Source of the DNA: Crateriforma spongiae
GTDB taxonomy: Bacteria; Planctomycetota; Planctomycetia; Pirellulales; Pirellulaceae
Direction: 5' to 3'
Assembly (NCBI RefSeq): GCF_012290005.1
Contig: NZ_JAAXMS010000011.1
Location: forward strand, 62,001 to 126,000
DNA length: 64,000 nt
A program made the translations under genes and the position numbers. The notes below the pieces were generated by a model. It was not told the DNA's origin. It ran no database searches and saw only the letters and a program-made list of their open reading frames with translations. This document shows positions 1 to 8,045 of the stretch, piece by piece; position 1 is the first letter of the stretch; every line of letters begins with the position of its first letter.

Positions 1-217
1 CTGCTTTGCGGGAGGGTCGGGATCGAGGGACGAGATTCCGGGGAGGGTGTTTCTGTGAGGAGCGGACGCTGCTTTCGCGGAGCGAAAGGCGACTTTGTGA
101 GCCGCTTGGCGCTAGCCGCAGATTCGGGTTGTTGAGCGGTACGGCCCTCCCCTCGCTTAGGCTCGACCCTCCCGGAGGGAGGGTGAAGGATGTGGAGGGA
201 GCGAAAGGCGACTTTGG
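1..217. repeat. Intergenic repeat cluster downstream of gmd
   Basis: This non-coding stretch holds three repeat motifs that recur in the window. The palindrome CTTTCGCGGAGCGAAAG lies at 72-88. A variant of the GTGAGCCGC..GGCGCTAGCCGC motif lies at 97-128. The GC-rich palindrome ACCCTCCCGGAGGGAGGGT lies at about 166-184. The block at 3-50 (a GGGAGGGTCGG.. then GGGACGAGATTCCGGGGAGGGT pattern) is repeated almost word for word at 1297-1345 on the other side of gmd, so gmd sits between two related copies. I see no credible gene; the open frame at 6-221 is translated repeat. Confidence 0.75.
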
Positions 218-1195
218 TTAGGTGATTCTTTCGATTTCGCGTTTGACCATTAGTGCGGCCAGTTCGGGCAGTTGAGTTTGGGCGGTCCAGCCGAGTTGTT
301 TTTCGGCTTTGGCGGGATTGCCGACCAGATTGGACACTTCGCTTGGACGCACATACTTGGCGTCGTGTTCCACATGGTCTTTCCAGTTCAGGCCGACCGA
401 GTCGAATGCGAACGCTAGAAAGTCTTCGACGCTATGTTGCCGCCCGGTGGCGATGATGAAGTCGTCGGGCTGGTCTTGGCACAACATCCGGTGCATCGCG
501 TCGACGTATTCCGGTGCGTAACCCCAGTCACGGCGTGAATCGATGGTGCCCAGCCGAAGCTTATCGCTGTGGCCGGCGTGGATCGCGGCGACGGCTCGCG
601 CGATTTTGCGTGTCACGAATGATTCACCACGTCGCGGCGATTCGTGGTTGTAACAGATCGCGTTGCAAGCGAATAAACCGAACGATTCGCGATACAGTTG
701 CACCATCTGGGTCGCAAACGTTTTTGCGACGCCGTAGGGCGTGACCGGCCGCATCGCGGTGGATTCGTCTTGCGGTGATTGATCGGGGCGACCAAAGATC
801 TCACTGCTGCTGATGTGCAGAAACCGCGGCTGCTTGTCCAGATCGCGAAGGATCTCCAGGATCTTCAGTGTTCCCATCGCGGTGAACTGCGATGTCGTTT
901 CGGGAATTTCAAAGCTGGTGCCGACGTGGCTCTGGCCGGCCAAGTGGTACATGTGATCCGGCTGGGTCTTGACCAGGATTCGCCGGATGGTGGTGGAATC
1001 GTTCAGATCGGCATAGTGCAGGAACAGCCGTTGGTTATAGATGTTCTTGTCGTGATACAGGTGATCGATTCGGCCTCGGGCGGTTGTGCTGCTGCGGCGG
1101 ACGATCCCGTGGACCGTGTGGCCTTGCGAAAGCAAGCGTTCGGTCAGGTAGGAGCCGTCTTGACCGGTGATGCCGGTGATCAGGGAGGTGGTCAA
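218..1195 (-). CDS. gmd: GDP-mannose 4,6-dehydratase
   Basis: This enzyme converts GDP-D-mannose to GDP-4-keto-6-deoxymannose in the cytoplasm, the entry to GDP-fucose, GDP-rhamnose and related sugars for surface polysaccharide. It is a 325-residue extended short-chain dehydrogenase. The NAD-binding GITGQDG motif is at residues 8-14, the SSSE active-site segment near 129-132, and the catalytic pair Tyr154/Lys158 sits in YGVAK. The Gmd-specific NHESPRRGESFVTRKI block is at 183-198 and DWGYAPEYV at 223-231. Length is slightly below the usual 340-370 but both ends look complete. It lies 193 bases downstream of a NusG-like gene on the same strand, which suggests an exopolysaccharide operon continuing past the left edge. 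Assignment to Gmd rather than another epimerase is firm because of the NHESPRRG block. Confidence 0.95.
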   Translation of the reverse strand: MTTSLITGITGQDGSYLTERLLSQGHTVHGIVRRSSTTARGRIDHLYHDKNIYNQRLFLHYADLNDSTTIRRILVKTQPDHMYHLAGQSHVGTSFEIPETTSQFTAMGTLKILEILRDLDKQPRFLHISSSEIFGRPDQSPQDESTAMRPVTPYGVAKTFATQMVQLYRESFGLFACNAICYNHESPRRGESFVTRKIARAVAAIHAGHSDKLRLGTIDSRRDWGYAPEYVDAMHRMLCQDQPDDFIIATGRQHSVEDFLAFAFDSVGLNWKDHVEHDAKYVRPSEVSNLVGNPAKAEKQLGWTAQTQLPELAALMVKREIERIT

Positions 1196-1388
1196 GGAAT
1201 GGTGGGTTGGGGGCGGACGCTACTTTCGCGGAGCGAAAGGCGACGATGCTCGACCCTCCCGGAGGGAGGGTGAAGGATATTGCGATTCACCCTCCTGCTT
1301 TGTGGGAGGGTCGGAGTCGAGGGACGAGATTCCGGGGAGGGTGGAAAAGTTTCTCGCTGCTTTCGCGGAGCGAAAGGCGACTTTGGGT
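1196..1388. repeat. Repeat cluster between gmd and the NusG-like gene
   Basis: The spacer holds two copies of the palindrome CTTTCGCGGAGCGAAAG (1223-1239 and 1360-1376), one GC-rich palindrome ACCCTCCCGGAGGGAGGGT (about 1252-1270) and the GGGAGGGTCGG block at about 1306-1345. All match the cluster at 1-217. Stem-loops here would form in the mRNA joining the two genes, but there is no T tract, so I do not call a terminator. Confidence 0.75.
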
Positions 1389-2012
1389 TTAAATCGCTTC
1401 GACTTGGCAGTCTTCCAGGGCGACGCTGACGCCTTGTTCCATGAAGCGGACGGCGACCAGTAGGCGTGTTTCGCCTTCGCGGCGGACGACCGTGCCTTCG
1501 TATCCGGCGAACGCTCCGTTGCGGACACGAACGAGTTGGCCCGCTTCAATTTTGCTTTCCAGCGTCAGCGGCACATCCATCTCGATCAGATCATGGATCT
1601 GTCGCAGGTCGTGCACCAATTCCGCCGAGTCGGGAACTTCTGCGGCGGTCGAAACGCAACCGCTGCAGACGGCTTGGTATCGGGCTTCGTTGTCGCCCAT
1701 GACGAACACGTAGTTCGTGAACAGGGGCAAGAACGAGGTTCGGATGCGTCCGGCCGGGGACCGGTACCGTTTCGGGATCAGCGGTCCGTAGTGTGGTACG
1801 TCATGCTTTCGCAGGTGACGCATCAATTGTTTTTCTTGCCGTGAATTGGTGTAAACCATCCACCACGGCTGTTCGGTGACTTCGTCCAGATCAAACAAGT
1901 TGTCTGGCAGTCGGTCGGGCTCGGCAGCAAGAATCGGCATGAGTGGCGGTCGTGCGTGTGTGAGCGTTTGGTGTTCGCCGGGAGCGAACGAGTGCACCTG
2001 TGGTGGCATCAA
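1389..2012 (-). CDS. NusG/RfaH-like transcription antitermination factor
   Basis: This is a specialised NusG paralogue expected to bind RNA polymerase and favour elongation through a long operon. The protein has 207 residues. A NusG N-terminal domain begins at WWMVYTNSRQEKQLMRHL (about 50-67) and includes FLPLFTNYVFV (94-104). A KOW-type segment runs from about 155 to 185 and contains GQLVRVRNGAFAGYEGTVV. General NusG usually sits with secE and rplK; here the neighbour is gmd, the pattern of RfaH, UpxY or LoaP factors that head polysaccharide operons. It would be the first gene of the leftward unit. An alternative start at 1940 (MPILAAEPD) would remove a 24-residue leader that has no recognisable domain. 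Which factor subgroup it belongs to cannot be decided by eye. Confidence 0.85.
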   Translation of the reverse strand: MMPPQVHSFAPGEHQTLTHARPPLMPILAAEPDRLPDNLFDLDEVTEQPWWMVYTNSRQEKQLMRHLRKHDVPHYGPLIPKRYRSPAGRIRTSFLPLFTNYVFVMGDNEARYQAVCSGCVSTAAEVPDSAELVHDLRQIHDLIEMDVPLTLESKIEAGQLVRVRNGAFAGYEGTVVRREGETRLLVAVRFMEQGVSVALEDCQVEAI

Positions 2013-2702
2013 GCCTAGCAGGGTGGGGGAACCGGTTGAATCCGGATCATGTTTCGTCGGTCGGGGCGTTCGGTCGGCGCGGACTTCGTCCCCTTGGGTG
2101 ACACCTCAGCCGTCCGATGCGGCTCTCTGATTTCACCAGCAAGTCTGTGCTTGTTGCCGGGTCGATCTCAAAATTTCATTGCCAAACTGATTCGATCGTT
2201 ACCGGAACAACGCGTGAACCACTGGGTTTGTGCACACGCGTTGGCCATTTGGATCGACGGCCGGGGAAGATGTCCCTTGGGACCCGAACGGGTCGTTCAG
2301 ATAAGCTTCATCCGCCGCGCCCTGTAGCTTGCCTTCGCATCCAGGCTTCCGCAAGGAACCGATTGGAGAATCTTCGATGAATGGACCGGCGATCGAGGGG
2401 CGGTAAGTAAGAAAGATCGCAAACCGAAAAACCGGCATTTTCTGAACGGTATATCTGGCAATCTTTGCTGCCGGAATCGACCGGATCAGTGCAACGCAGA
2501 AGCGCCCTCCCCTCGCTCAGGCTCGGCCCTCCCGGAGGGTGGGTGAAGGTATGAGGGCCCGGTCGCTGACGCGTCACGGCTCACAGAGGGTGGATGATTT
2601 AGTGAGCCGCTGGGCGCTAGCCGCGGGTTCGGTTTGTCGATGGGGTGCGACCCTCGCTCAGGCTCGCCCCTCCCGGAAGGAGGGCGAAGGAAGTTGGGGG
2701 CG
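2013..2702. other. Intergenic region with dispersed repeats
   Basis: No convincing gene lies in these 690 bases. The right half carries copies of the window's repeat families: GC-rich palindrome variants at about 2522-2550 and 2663-2691, and the motif GTGAGCCGCTGGGCGCTAGC at 2602-2621. A segment at 2553-2586 is the inverse of one inside the 12.2-12.9 kb tandem repeat. The left part (2013-2200) should hold the promoter of the NusG-like gene, but no clear -35/-10 pair stands out. A 79-codon frame at 2199-2438 on the minus strand has no recognisable features. Confidence 0.6.
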
Positions 2703-5453
2703 TCAAGGTGAATCCGGGTAGCGGATGTCACCTTTGCGGACGCGGATTTGCCACTTTTTGAGGTCGTTTTGGCGTTTCGACTGGTTGGTCTCTGCAGCGT
2801 TGAAATAGGCGGTCGTGCCGGTGATCTGGCGAAGATTCTCTACGGCCAGAACGCGGACGGACATCGATGGCGAGTCGAGATTCCCGACCAAGCCCGCATC
2901 GGCGCCGGCCGCCAGCTGCTTGTTGGTCAGCCCGATCAGCAATTCCGTCAAAATCGGTTGGTCCGCCATTTCCATCCGCCCGATGGCGTCGAACACCGCC
3001 TGGGCGTGTTCCGGGCTGGTGTTGAGGTAATCCTGCAACGCTTCGAAATGACTTTGCCAATGCAGACGCTGACGCGGACGGTTCAAAAGCCCCGCGGATC
3101 CGAAGAACACGTCGGGGTGCCCGAGTGCCAGCAAGGTTTGGCCTGCCAAAGCGCCGACTTCGCTGCGGCGAAAGTCCAGAGCCTCACGAAGTTCCAGGAG
3201 CAAATCGTTCTCAGGTTCGATCAACGCCAGCAATCCGTCCTTGGCACTCTGTTGAACCGCAGTCAAGTTTTCACCTTCCAGCGTGAACCAGTCGGGTTTT
3301 TCCGTCGGCGCCTGTACCTTCGTCTTTCCGGACGAATCGACCAGCCACTGTGCCCCCTCCACGATCTGTTCGGTCTGTCCGACCTGGACCCACTGTCGCG
3401 TGGTCGCCGGTTCAGATTCCGCCAAATCGGCTTCCTCCGGTGCATCGGCCTGTGCGTCGTCGCTTGAATTGACGTCACCGGGATCAACGCCACCGTCATC
3501 GCCGGTGTCACCTTCGGCGTCGTCGTTTTCAATGGACTCTTCCGGCGTCGAATCCGTTAAGGCCGCTTTTTCAGTGGTGATCTCTATTGGGCCGACCAGC
3601 GAAGTGACTTCGATCGACCGCGAGACACTGTCGGGGGCCAGCGGCAATGCGCCCGGCGGTCTTTGGAATCGGCGGCGAATCGCAAACGTTGTCTCGGGCT
3701 CCGGTGCATCGACTTGAACCCGAAAATCACCGGACACGAAGGTGAAGCGACCGTTCGCTTCCGCCGTGGTCACCAACAACCCGCCACTTTGCAGCTGGAT
3801 CGTCTCCGGCGACACCGCCGAAGGGGCCTGGCCCAGCGGCGGGTCGGCGATGCGGATCTCGGCGGGTCCAATGACACGGACCGTCAATTCGTCACGCGTC
3901 AGGATGGCGGGGCGATAAAGCGGTGCGGCGATCAGGTCGTCGCCGACGGCCAGCACATCGCCCCGTTTCAACAACTCGGTCGATTCGCCCGAAACGGCGA
4001 CCAACAACTCCGACTCAGTCGCGACCACCGGACCGGGTAATTCGGTGTCTTCGGCTGGTGCCGCATCTTCGGCGGGCGAATCGGTTGGATCGTCGGACAT
4101 CTCCGTCAACGCGGCCGGATCCGCTGGCCCGCCCGAGGCATTCGAATCAGCCATCGCCGACGAATCATCAGCGGGCAGGTCGGTGGCCAGGGTGTTTTGT
4201 GGGTTCGGGGTGGTCGCATCGTCCGTCGCAGCCATCACGGGATCGGCCGGATCCGCGATCGGGGATTCCGGCGTGGAGGCCGAGTCGGACGCGTCGTTTC
4301 CAGATTCCGAAGAAGTGGAGTCCGATGCGATCGTGTCGTTTGACGGCGAATCGGCGTCGCCGGGCGAAGTTGCCGATCCGTCGTCCGTGGTCTCAGCCAC
4401 AGTCGGTTCATCGTCTGGGACGGCTGGCGAAGCGGCTTCTGGATCGGCTTCGTCTGCCGTCGTGTCATCGCCGGCTTCGTCCATCGCCCGCTCGGCGTCC
4501 GCGTCCCCATCCAATTCAGCCTCAGTATCCAGTTCAGTGTTCGAACCGGCGGACGTGTCCTGCGACTCCGTGGGCACAGCTGCCGGAGCGTCGCTGGGCA
4601 GCGAATCAGGTTCTGAATCCAACTCGGCGTCCGTGTCCTGCATGGCCGTTTCGCGATTCAGCACGGGTTCGAACGCTTTGGAGAAGACGAACAAAAACAC
4701 CGCCGCCAAGCCCAACGTGACCAGCCACGGTGTGATTCGCGATGGTCGCACGGTGCCGCTGTAAAAATCACGGCCAATGGGTCGCGGCTTCGCGCCGGCC
4801 ATCGCGGACGGCGTGTTGGCCGATGCGGTTCCCAGTGGGGCGTTGTCACGGATACGGGTCACGGCGGTGCGAACGCCCGAATCGTCGGGGCCGACCGGTG
4901 GTACCGCGTCCAACGTCGGGTCGTCGGGACCGGCCGCACCGACCGACTCCAACGATTCTTGGCTGCCCGACGATGGGGTGCCTGCCATTGGCGGCACATC
5001 GACATCGGAAAAACTGGTGACCGGCGGAACCTGGCTGACCGAAAATGCCGTCGCCGCACTGGCATCGACTTGATCGGGAAGACCCAGGACGTGCGCCCGC
5101 AAATCGGGATCGACCGTCGCCTTCTGGGCCAACGCGATGGTCAGGATTTGGTGACAGGCCGCCGCTTCGGCCAAGTGCTGATCGGATTCCAGGCAAAAAC
5201 GCTCCGTCTCCGCGATCTGTTCCGGCGTCAGCGTGCTGTCCAGATATTCCGCGATCACGTTGGCGTCGTTGATCGGACCGATCGCCTCGGGGGACGGTGC
5301 CGACAGCTTTGGATCGGCGGTGCACGCGCGGATGCGTCGAACCAATTCAGCGGCAAAGGCGCTTTCCTGGACCTTCTGTTTCAGCGCCTCGCTGTCCTGC
5401 GGGTCCAGCGTGCTGTCCAGATAGGCCAACAACGTGCGAAGGGTCAAACGCAT
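2703..5453 (-). CDS. Large acidic membrane protein with FecR-like domain
   Basis: I do not recognise a named function. The 916-residue protein begins with a soluble segment containing two similar elements, LLAYLDSTLDPQD (8-20) and IAEYLDSTLTPEQIAE (68-83). These resemble the start of planctomycete anti-sigma-type regulators but show no zinc-ligand HxxxCxxC. One membrane segment follows at about 241-259 (TPWLVTLGLAAVFLFVFSK). Then comes a long Asp/Glu/Ser/Thr/Pro-rich linker to about 460. A beta-rich FecR-like region (about 470-640) contains GDVLAVGDDLIAAPLYRP, and a helical HEAT-like tail ends the protein. The likely topology is an N-terminus inside and most of the chain outside. A role in cell-surface sensing or sigma-factor control is inference from architecture only. 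Confidence 0.75.
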   Translation of the reverse strand: MRLTLRTLLAYLDSTLDPQDSEALKQKVQESAFAAELVRRIRACTADPKLSAPSPEAIGPINDANVIAEYLDSTLTPEQIAETERFCLESDQHLAEAAACHQILTIALAQKATVDPDLRAHVLGLPDQVDASAATAFSVSQVPPVTSFSDVDVPPMAGTPSSGSQESLESVGAAGPDDPTLDAVPPVGPDDSGVRTAVTRIRDNAPLGTASANTPSAMAGAKPRPIGRDFYSGTVRPSRITPWLVTLGLAAVFLFVFSKAFEPVLNRETAMQDTDAELDSEPDSLPSDAPAAVPTESQDTSAGSNTELDTEAELDGDADAERAMDEAGDDTTADEADPEAASPAVPDDEPTVAETTDDGSATSPGDADSPSNDTIASDSTSSESGNDASDSASTPESPIADPADPVMAATDDATTPNPQNTLATDLPADDSSAMADSNASGGPADPAALTEMSDDPTDSPAEDAAPAEDTELPGPVVATESELLVAVSGESTELLKRGDVLAVGDDLIAAPLYRPAILTRDELTVRVIGPAEIRIADPPLGQAPSAVSPETIQLQSGGLLVTTAEANGRFTFVSGDFRVQVDAPEPETTFAIRRRFQRPPGALPLAPDSVSRSIEVTSLVGPIEITTEKAALTDSTPEESIENDDAEGDTGDDGGVDPGDVNSSDDAQADAPEEADLAESEPATTRQWVQVGQTEQIVEGAQWLVDSSGKTKVQAPTEKPDWFTLEGENLTAVQQSAKDGLLALIEPENDLLLELREALDFRRSEVGALAGQTLLALGHPDVFFGSAGLLNRPRQRLHWQSHFEALQDYLNTSPEHAQAVFDAIGRMEMADQPILTELLIGLTNKQLAAGADAGLVGNLDSPSMSVRVLAVENLRQITGTTAYFNAAETNQSKRQNDLKKWQIRVRKGDIRYPDSP

Positions 5454-5642
5454 GATTCGGGCGTCGGTTCAAAGGCGGCGGACATCAAGCCCCGGCGGCC
5501 AGAGCATCGTGCGAGCCTCTGTGCCGCGGCGGGGACACCAGGGTTAGTGGCGCCCTGGCAATCGATCCGTGCGACCATCACGCAAGAATCTCGGAAAAAC
5601 TCTCCGTGGGCAGCCGAATCCCCGCGACATATCGCGATCGAT

Positions 5643-6083
5643 TCAGTCTTCTTCTTGCCACAGACGCGGTCGCAGCTGGCAGAACAGCGCCTTTTTCTGG
5701 TCCGGCAGCGAGTAATCGAATCCGCACGAACGCAAGAATGCTTCGGACGAACTGATCGCCAAGACTTCCATCACCCCCAGTTCACGGGCACGTTGCAAAC
5801 ACTCTTCGACCAAACGTCGACCGACACCGGTATTTCGGTGCTCGTGATGCACGGCCAAGCACTGCAATTCCGCCAGCTTGGGGCTATAGATTTCGACCGC
5901 AGAAAACCCGATCGGCTTGGGCGGACTGTCATCGACGATCAAGTCGGCGACGAACCCGTGTCGCGTCAGTTCGATGATCTCCGCTTCACTCCGCTGCAGC
6001 AACAAACGCTGGGAAACGTAGGGACGCAGCAGGGCGTGAATGGCGGCCGCGTCACTGGGCAACGCTTGTCGAATCTCGATCAA
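5643..6083 (-). CDS. GNAT-family N-acetyltransferase, ArgA-like
   Basis: This is a small cytoplasmic acetyl-CoA-dependent acetyltransferase of 146 residues. The acetyl-CoA binding turn is HHEHRNTGVGRRLVEE (about 78-93, the R-x-x-G-x-G pattern), and FLRSCGFDYS near residue 115 is typical of the GNAT fold C-terminal part. The HHEHRNTGVGRRLVEE turn and the later CGF resemble the acetyltransferase domain of N-acetylglutamate synthase, so a role in arginine synthesis is possible, but there is no amino-acid-kinase domain and no arg gene beside it. The start codon is TTG. It lies 152 bases downstream of aroDE on the same strand. Confidence 0.8.
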   Translation of the reverse strand: MIEIRQALPSDAAAIHALLRPYVSQRLLLQRSEAEIIELTRHGFVADLIVDDSPPKPIGFSAVEIYSPKLAELQCLAVHHEHRNTGVGRRLVEECLQRARELGVMEVLAISSSEAFLRSCGFDYSLPDQKKALFCQLRPRLWQEED

Positions 6084-6235
6084 CGCGGTCGAAGCCTCCT
6101 GTGCGTCAAAGCTATCGGTGCAAACTTGTGGAATCGTCGACGATGGAATGGCACCGATGTTCGGTGTGACGGTTCAGTGCGATTTCGGGTCAGGGCGATG
6201 TCGGTATTGCCGAGCGACACGCAATCAGGCCATGA

Positions 6236-7726
6236 CTAGTTCAGCTGAACCGGGTTGGTCGCATCTTTGATCGTTTTGCGAATCACGTCCAGCGGAGCCT
6301 GCTTTCCGGTGAACAGTTTGTACTGGTATCCCATCTTGCGGACGTACATGTCGATCCCGGTGATGACGCGACATTTGATGTTCTTAGCGTGTTTGATCAA
6401 CAGCGTTTGTTCGGGGTAGTACACCGTGTCAAACACCACCATCAACTCGTTCAGTTTGTCCGCGTTGAACGGGCTGTTGTCGACATCGGGGTGCATGCCG
6501 ATTTCCGTGGCATTGACCAGCAAGTTGGCGCGAAAGTCATGCCGCATTTCCCATTCGACGACGCGACAACCGTGGGCCAAGCCGATCTCGTTGCCCTGTT
6601 CCATATCCTTCGTGGCAATTGTGACGTTGCATCCTTTGGACCGCAGGCCCCAAACGATCGCTTTGGCCAAACTGCCGGATCCCAAAACGGTGGCCGACAT
6701 GCTTTGCATCGGCTTTTCCGCATCGGCGTGCAGTTCAAAGACTTCGCTGATACAGTCCATCGCCGCGCGGTAATCGGTGTTGTACCCGACCGCTCGTTCG
6801 TCATCGAACGCCATCGTGTTCAGCTCGCCGATACCCGCAACCGCGGCCTCGGCCTGGGTGCAATAATCGATCGAACGACCTTGGTGGGGCGGATCGATGC
6901 TCAGCCCGTTGATGCCGATTTCACGGGCGTGATCCATGAAGATGTGCAGGTCGTCTTCCGGCACCCGCAGTGGCAAGAAGCACGCATTGTGGCCTTCGCC
7001 GGCAAAAGCCTTGTTGTGAACCAGCGGGTCAAAACTTTCACCGACGGGATCTCCCAGCAAGCCGAACAACTGGGTGTCATCGTTGATCTGGTCGTACCGG
7101 TACACGTCCTGCATCTCTTTGAAGTGCAGCTGTCCCGGCGCGATCTTCTTGTCGGTGCTGAACGTGGCGTAGGTGAACGGTGCGCCGACGCGGTGGGCCA
7201 AGATCCGCGTTAACATTCCCATTTCACCCATACAGATGGCGATCGTCGGCACACTGGACTGTCGAGCCAAGTCCATCATGCGAACGTTGTCGCTGAACGT
7301 GTTGGCCATCGTCGCGATTTTGACGATGTCGGCATCCGCGGCGGCCATCGCGGCGTGCAAGTCTTCCAGGTTTTCCGGCGTGCCGTCAAAGTCGTGAAAG
7401 CTGATGATTCGCTTGGTGTTGCCATACCGCGGAATCTGGTCGGCGATGTCCGATTCGATGTCGACGTATTCGACACCGCTGGCGATGGCACTCCGCAAAA
7501 CCATCGTGCGTTCTTCTTCGGACTTCAACCACCGCCCACCGTCGTCGCGTCGACGCGCGGTGATGACCACCGGGCCGGGGCGGTCGTCGATCAGACGCTT
7601 CAAATTCACGGCGCGGCCGATGTAATCCAGACGCAATTCGACCAGCTTGACGCCCTGTTCGACCAGGTGCTTGTGTTCCGCAATCATCCGGGCATGGCGG
7701 GCGCGACCGAGGGAAACACAAATCAT
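6236..7726 (-). CDS. aroDE: Fused 3-dehydroquinate dehydratase / shikimate dehydrogenase-like protein
   Basis: The first half is type I 3-dehydroquinate dehydratase (AroD), making 3-dehydroshikimate. Active-site His111 is in SFHDFDGTP and the Schiff-base Lys136 in DIVKIATMA. The second half (about 218-480) has the shikimate dehydrogenase (AroE) fold, with GLLGDPVGESFDPLVHN at its start and GYNTD (Asp318) conserved. However, the usual S-x-S shikimate-binding pair reads Ser231-Phe-Asp233, and the usual catalytic Lys of GLSVTIPHK is Gln282 in GLSIDPPHQ. AroE activity is therefore doubtful while AroD looks intact. I chose the ATG at 7726 (496 residues), because an in-frame extension to 7906 has no domain and would overlap the promoter region. 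This two-domain order is the one known from plants and some bacteria. Confidence 0.9.
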   Translation of the reverse strand: MICVSLGRARHARMIAEHKHLVEQGVKLVELRLDYIGRAVNLKRLIDDRPGPVVITARRRDDGGRWLKSEEERTMVLRSAIASGVEYVDIESDIADQIPRYGNTKRIISFHDFDGTPENLEDLHAAMAAADADIVKIATMANTFSDNVRMMDLARQSSVPTIAICMGEMGMLTRILAHRVGAPFTYATFSTDKKIAPGQLHFKEMQDVYRYDQINDDTQLFGLLGDPVGESFDPLVHNKAFAGEGHNACFLPLRVPEDDLHIFMDHAREIGINGLSIDPPHQGRSIDYCTQAEAAVAGIGELNTMAFDDERAVGYNTDYRAAMDCISEVFELHADAEKPMQSMSATVLGSGSLAKAIVWGLRSKGCNVTIATKDMEQGNEIGLAHGCRVVEWEMRHDFRANLLVNATEIGMHPDVDNSPFNADKLNELMVVFDTVYYPEQTLLIKHAKNIKCRVITGIDMYVRKMGYQYKLFTGKQAPLDVIRKTIKDATNPVQLN

Positions 7727-8045
7727 AAAGCTGGGCGATGATAAAACGAGTGAGTCGGGAATCGCTGGACAAAAACGGACCGCTGGCCTGGCGGGAAAAC
7801 GGCACGCACCCGATCGGCGGGGCCATCTATGATAAATGGCCTTCGGATTTTTCGTAGACCCGGCTGTGCGGACCCGTCGTATCAGGCTTTGGCGCGGCCA
7901 TTGCAATCCAAAGGGGCGTTAAAACCGGATCGGCGTCAAAGTCGTCCCAAACCGACCGGTGATGCGGCAGAATTGATGCCGCAAATCAGTCGTCTGTCGG
8001 GGACAAACGCCGCAATTTTTCGAACCAATACTGGAACCAGTGCTC
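7727..8045. promoter_or_regulatory. Divergent promoter region of aroDE and the PQQ-repeat gene
   Basis: This 319-base spacer separates two divergently read genes, so both promoters should be here. An inverted repeat, GGCCAT at 7821-7826 and ATGGCC at 7836-7841 with an AT-rich 9-base loop, is the only structure I see. No strong -35/-10 pair is evident. Confidence 0.35.

Noticed and set aside
2199-2438. 79-codon open frame on the minus strand between repeats
   Set aside because: No conserved motif and in an area of dispersed repeats.
4959-6239. 426-codon open frame on the plus strand
   Set aside because: It is antisense to the acidic FecR-like and GNAT genes and has no domain.
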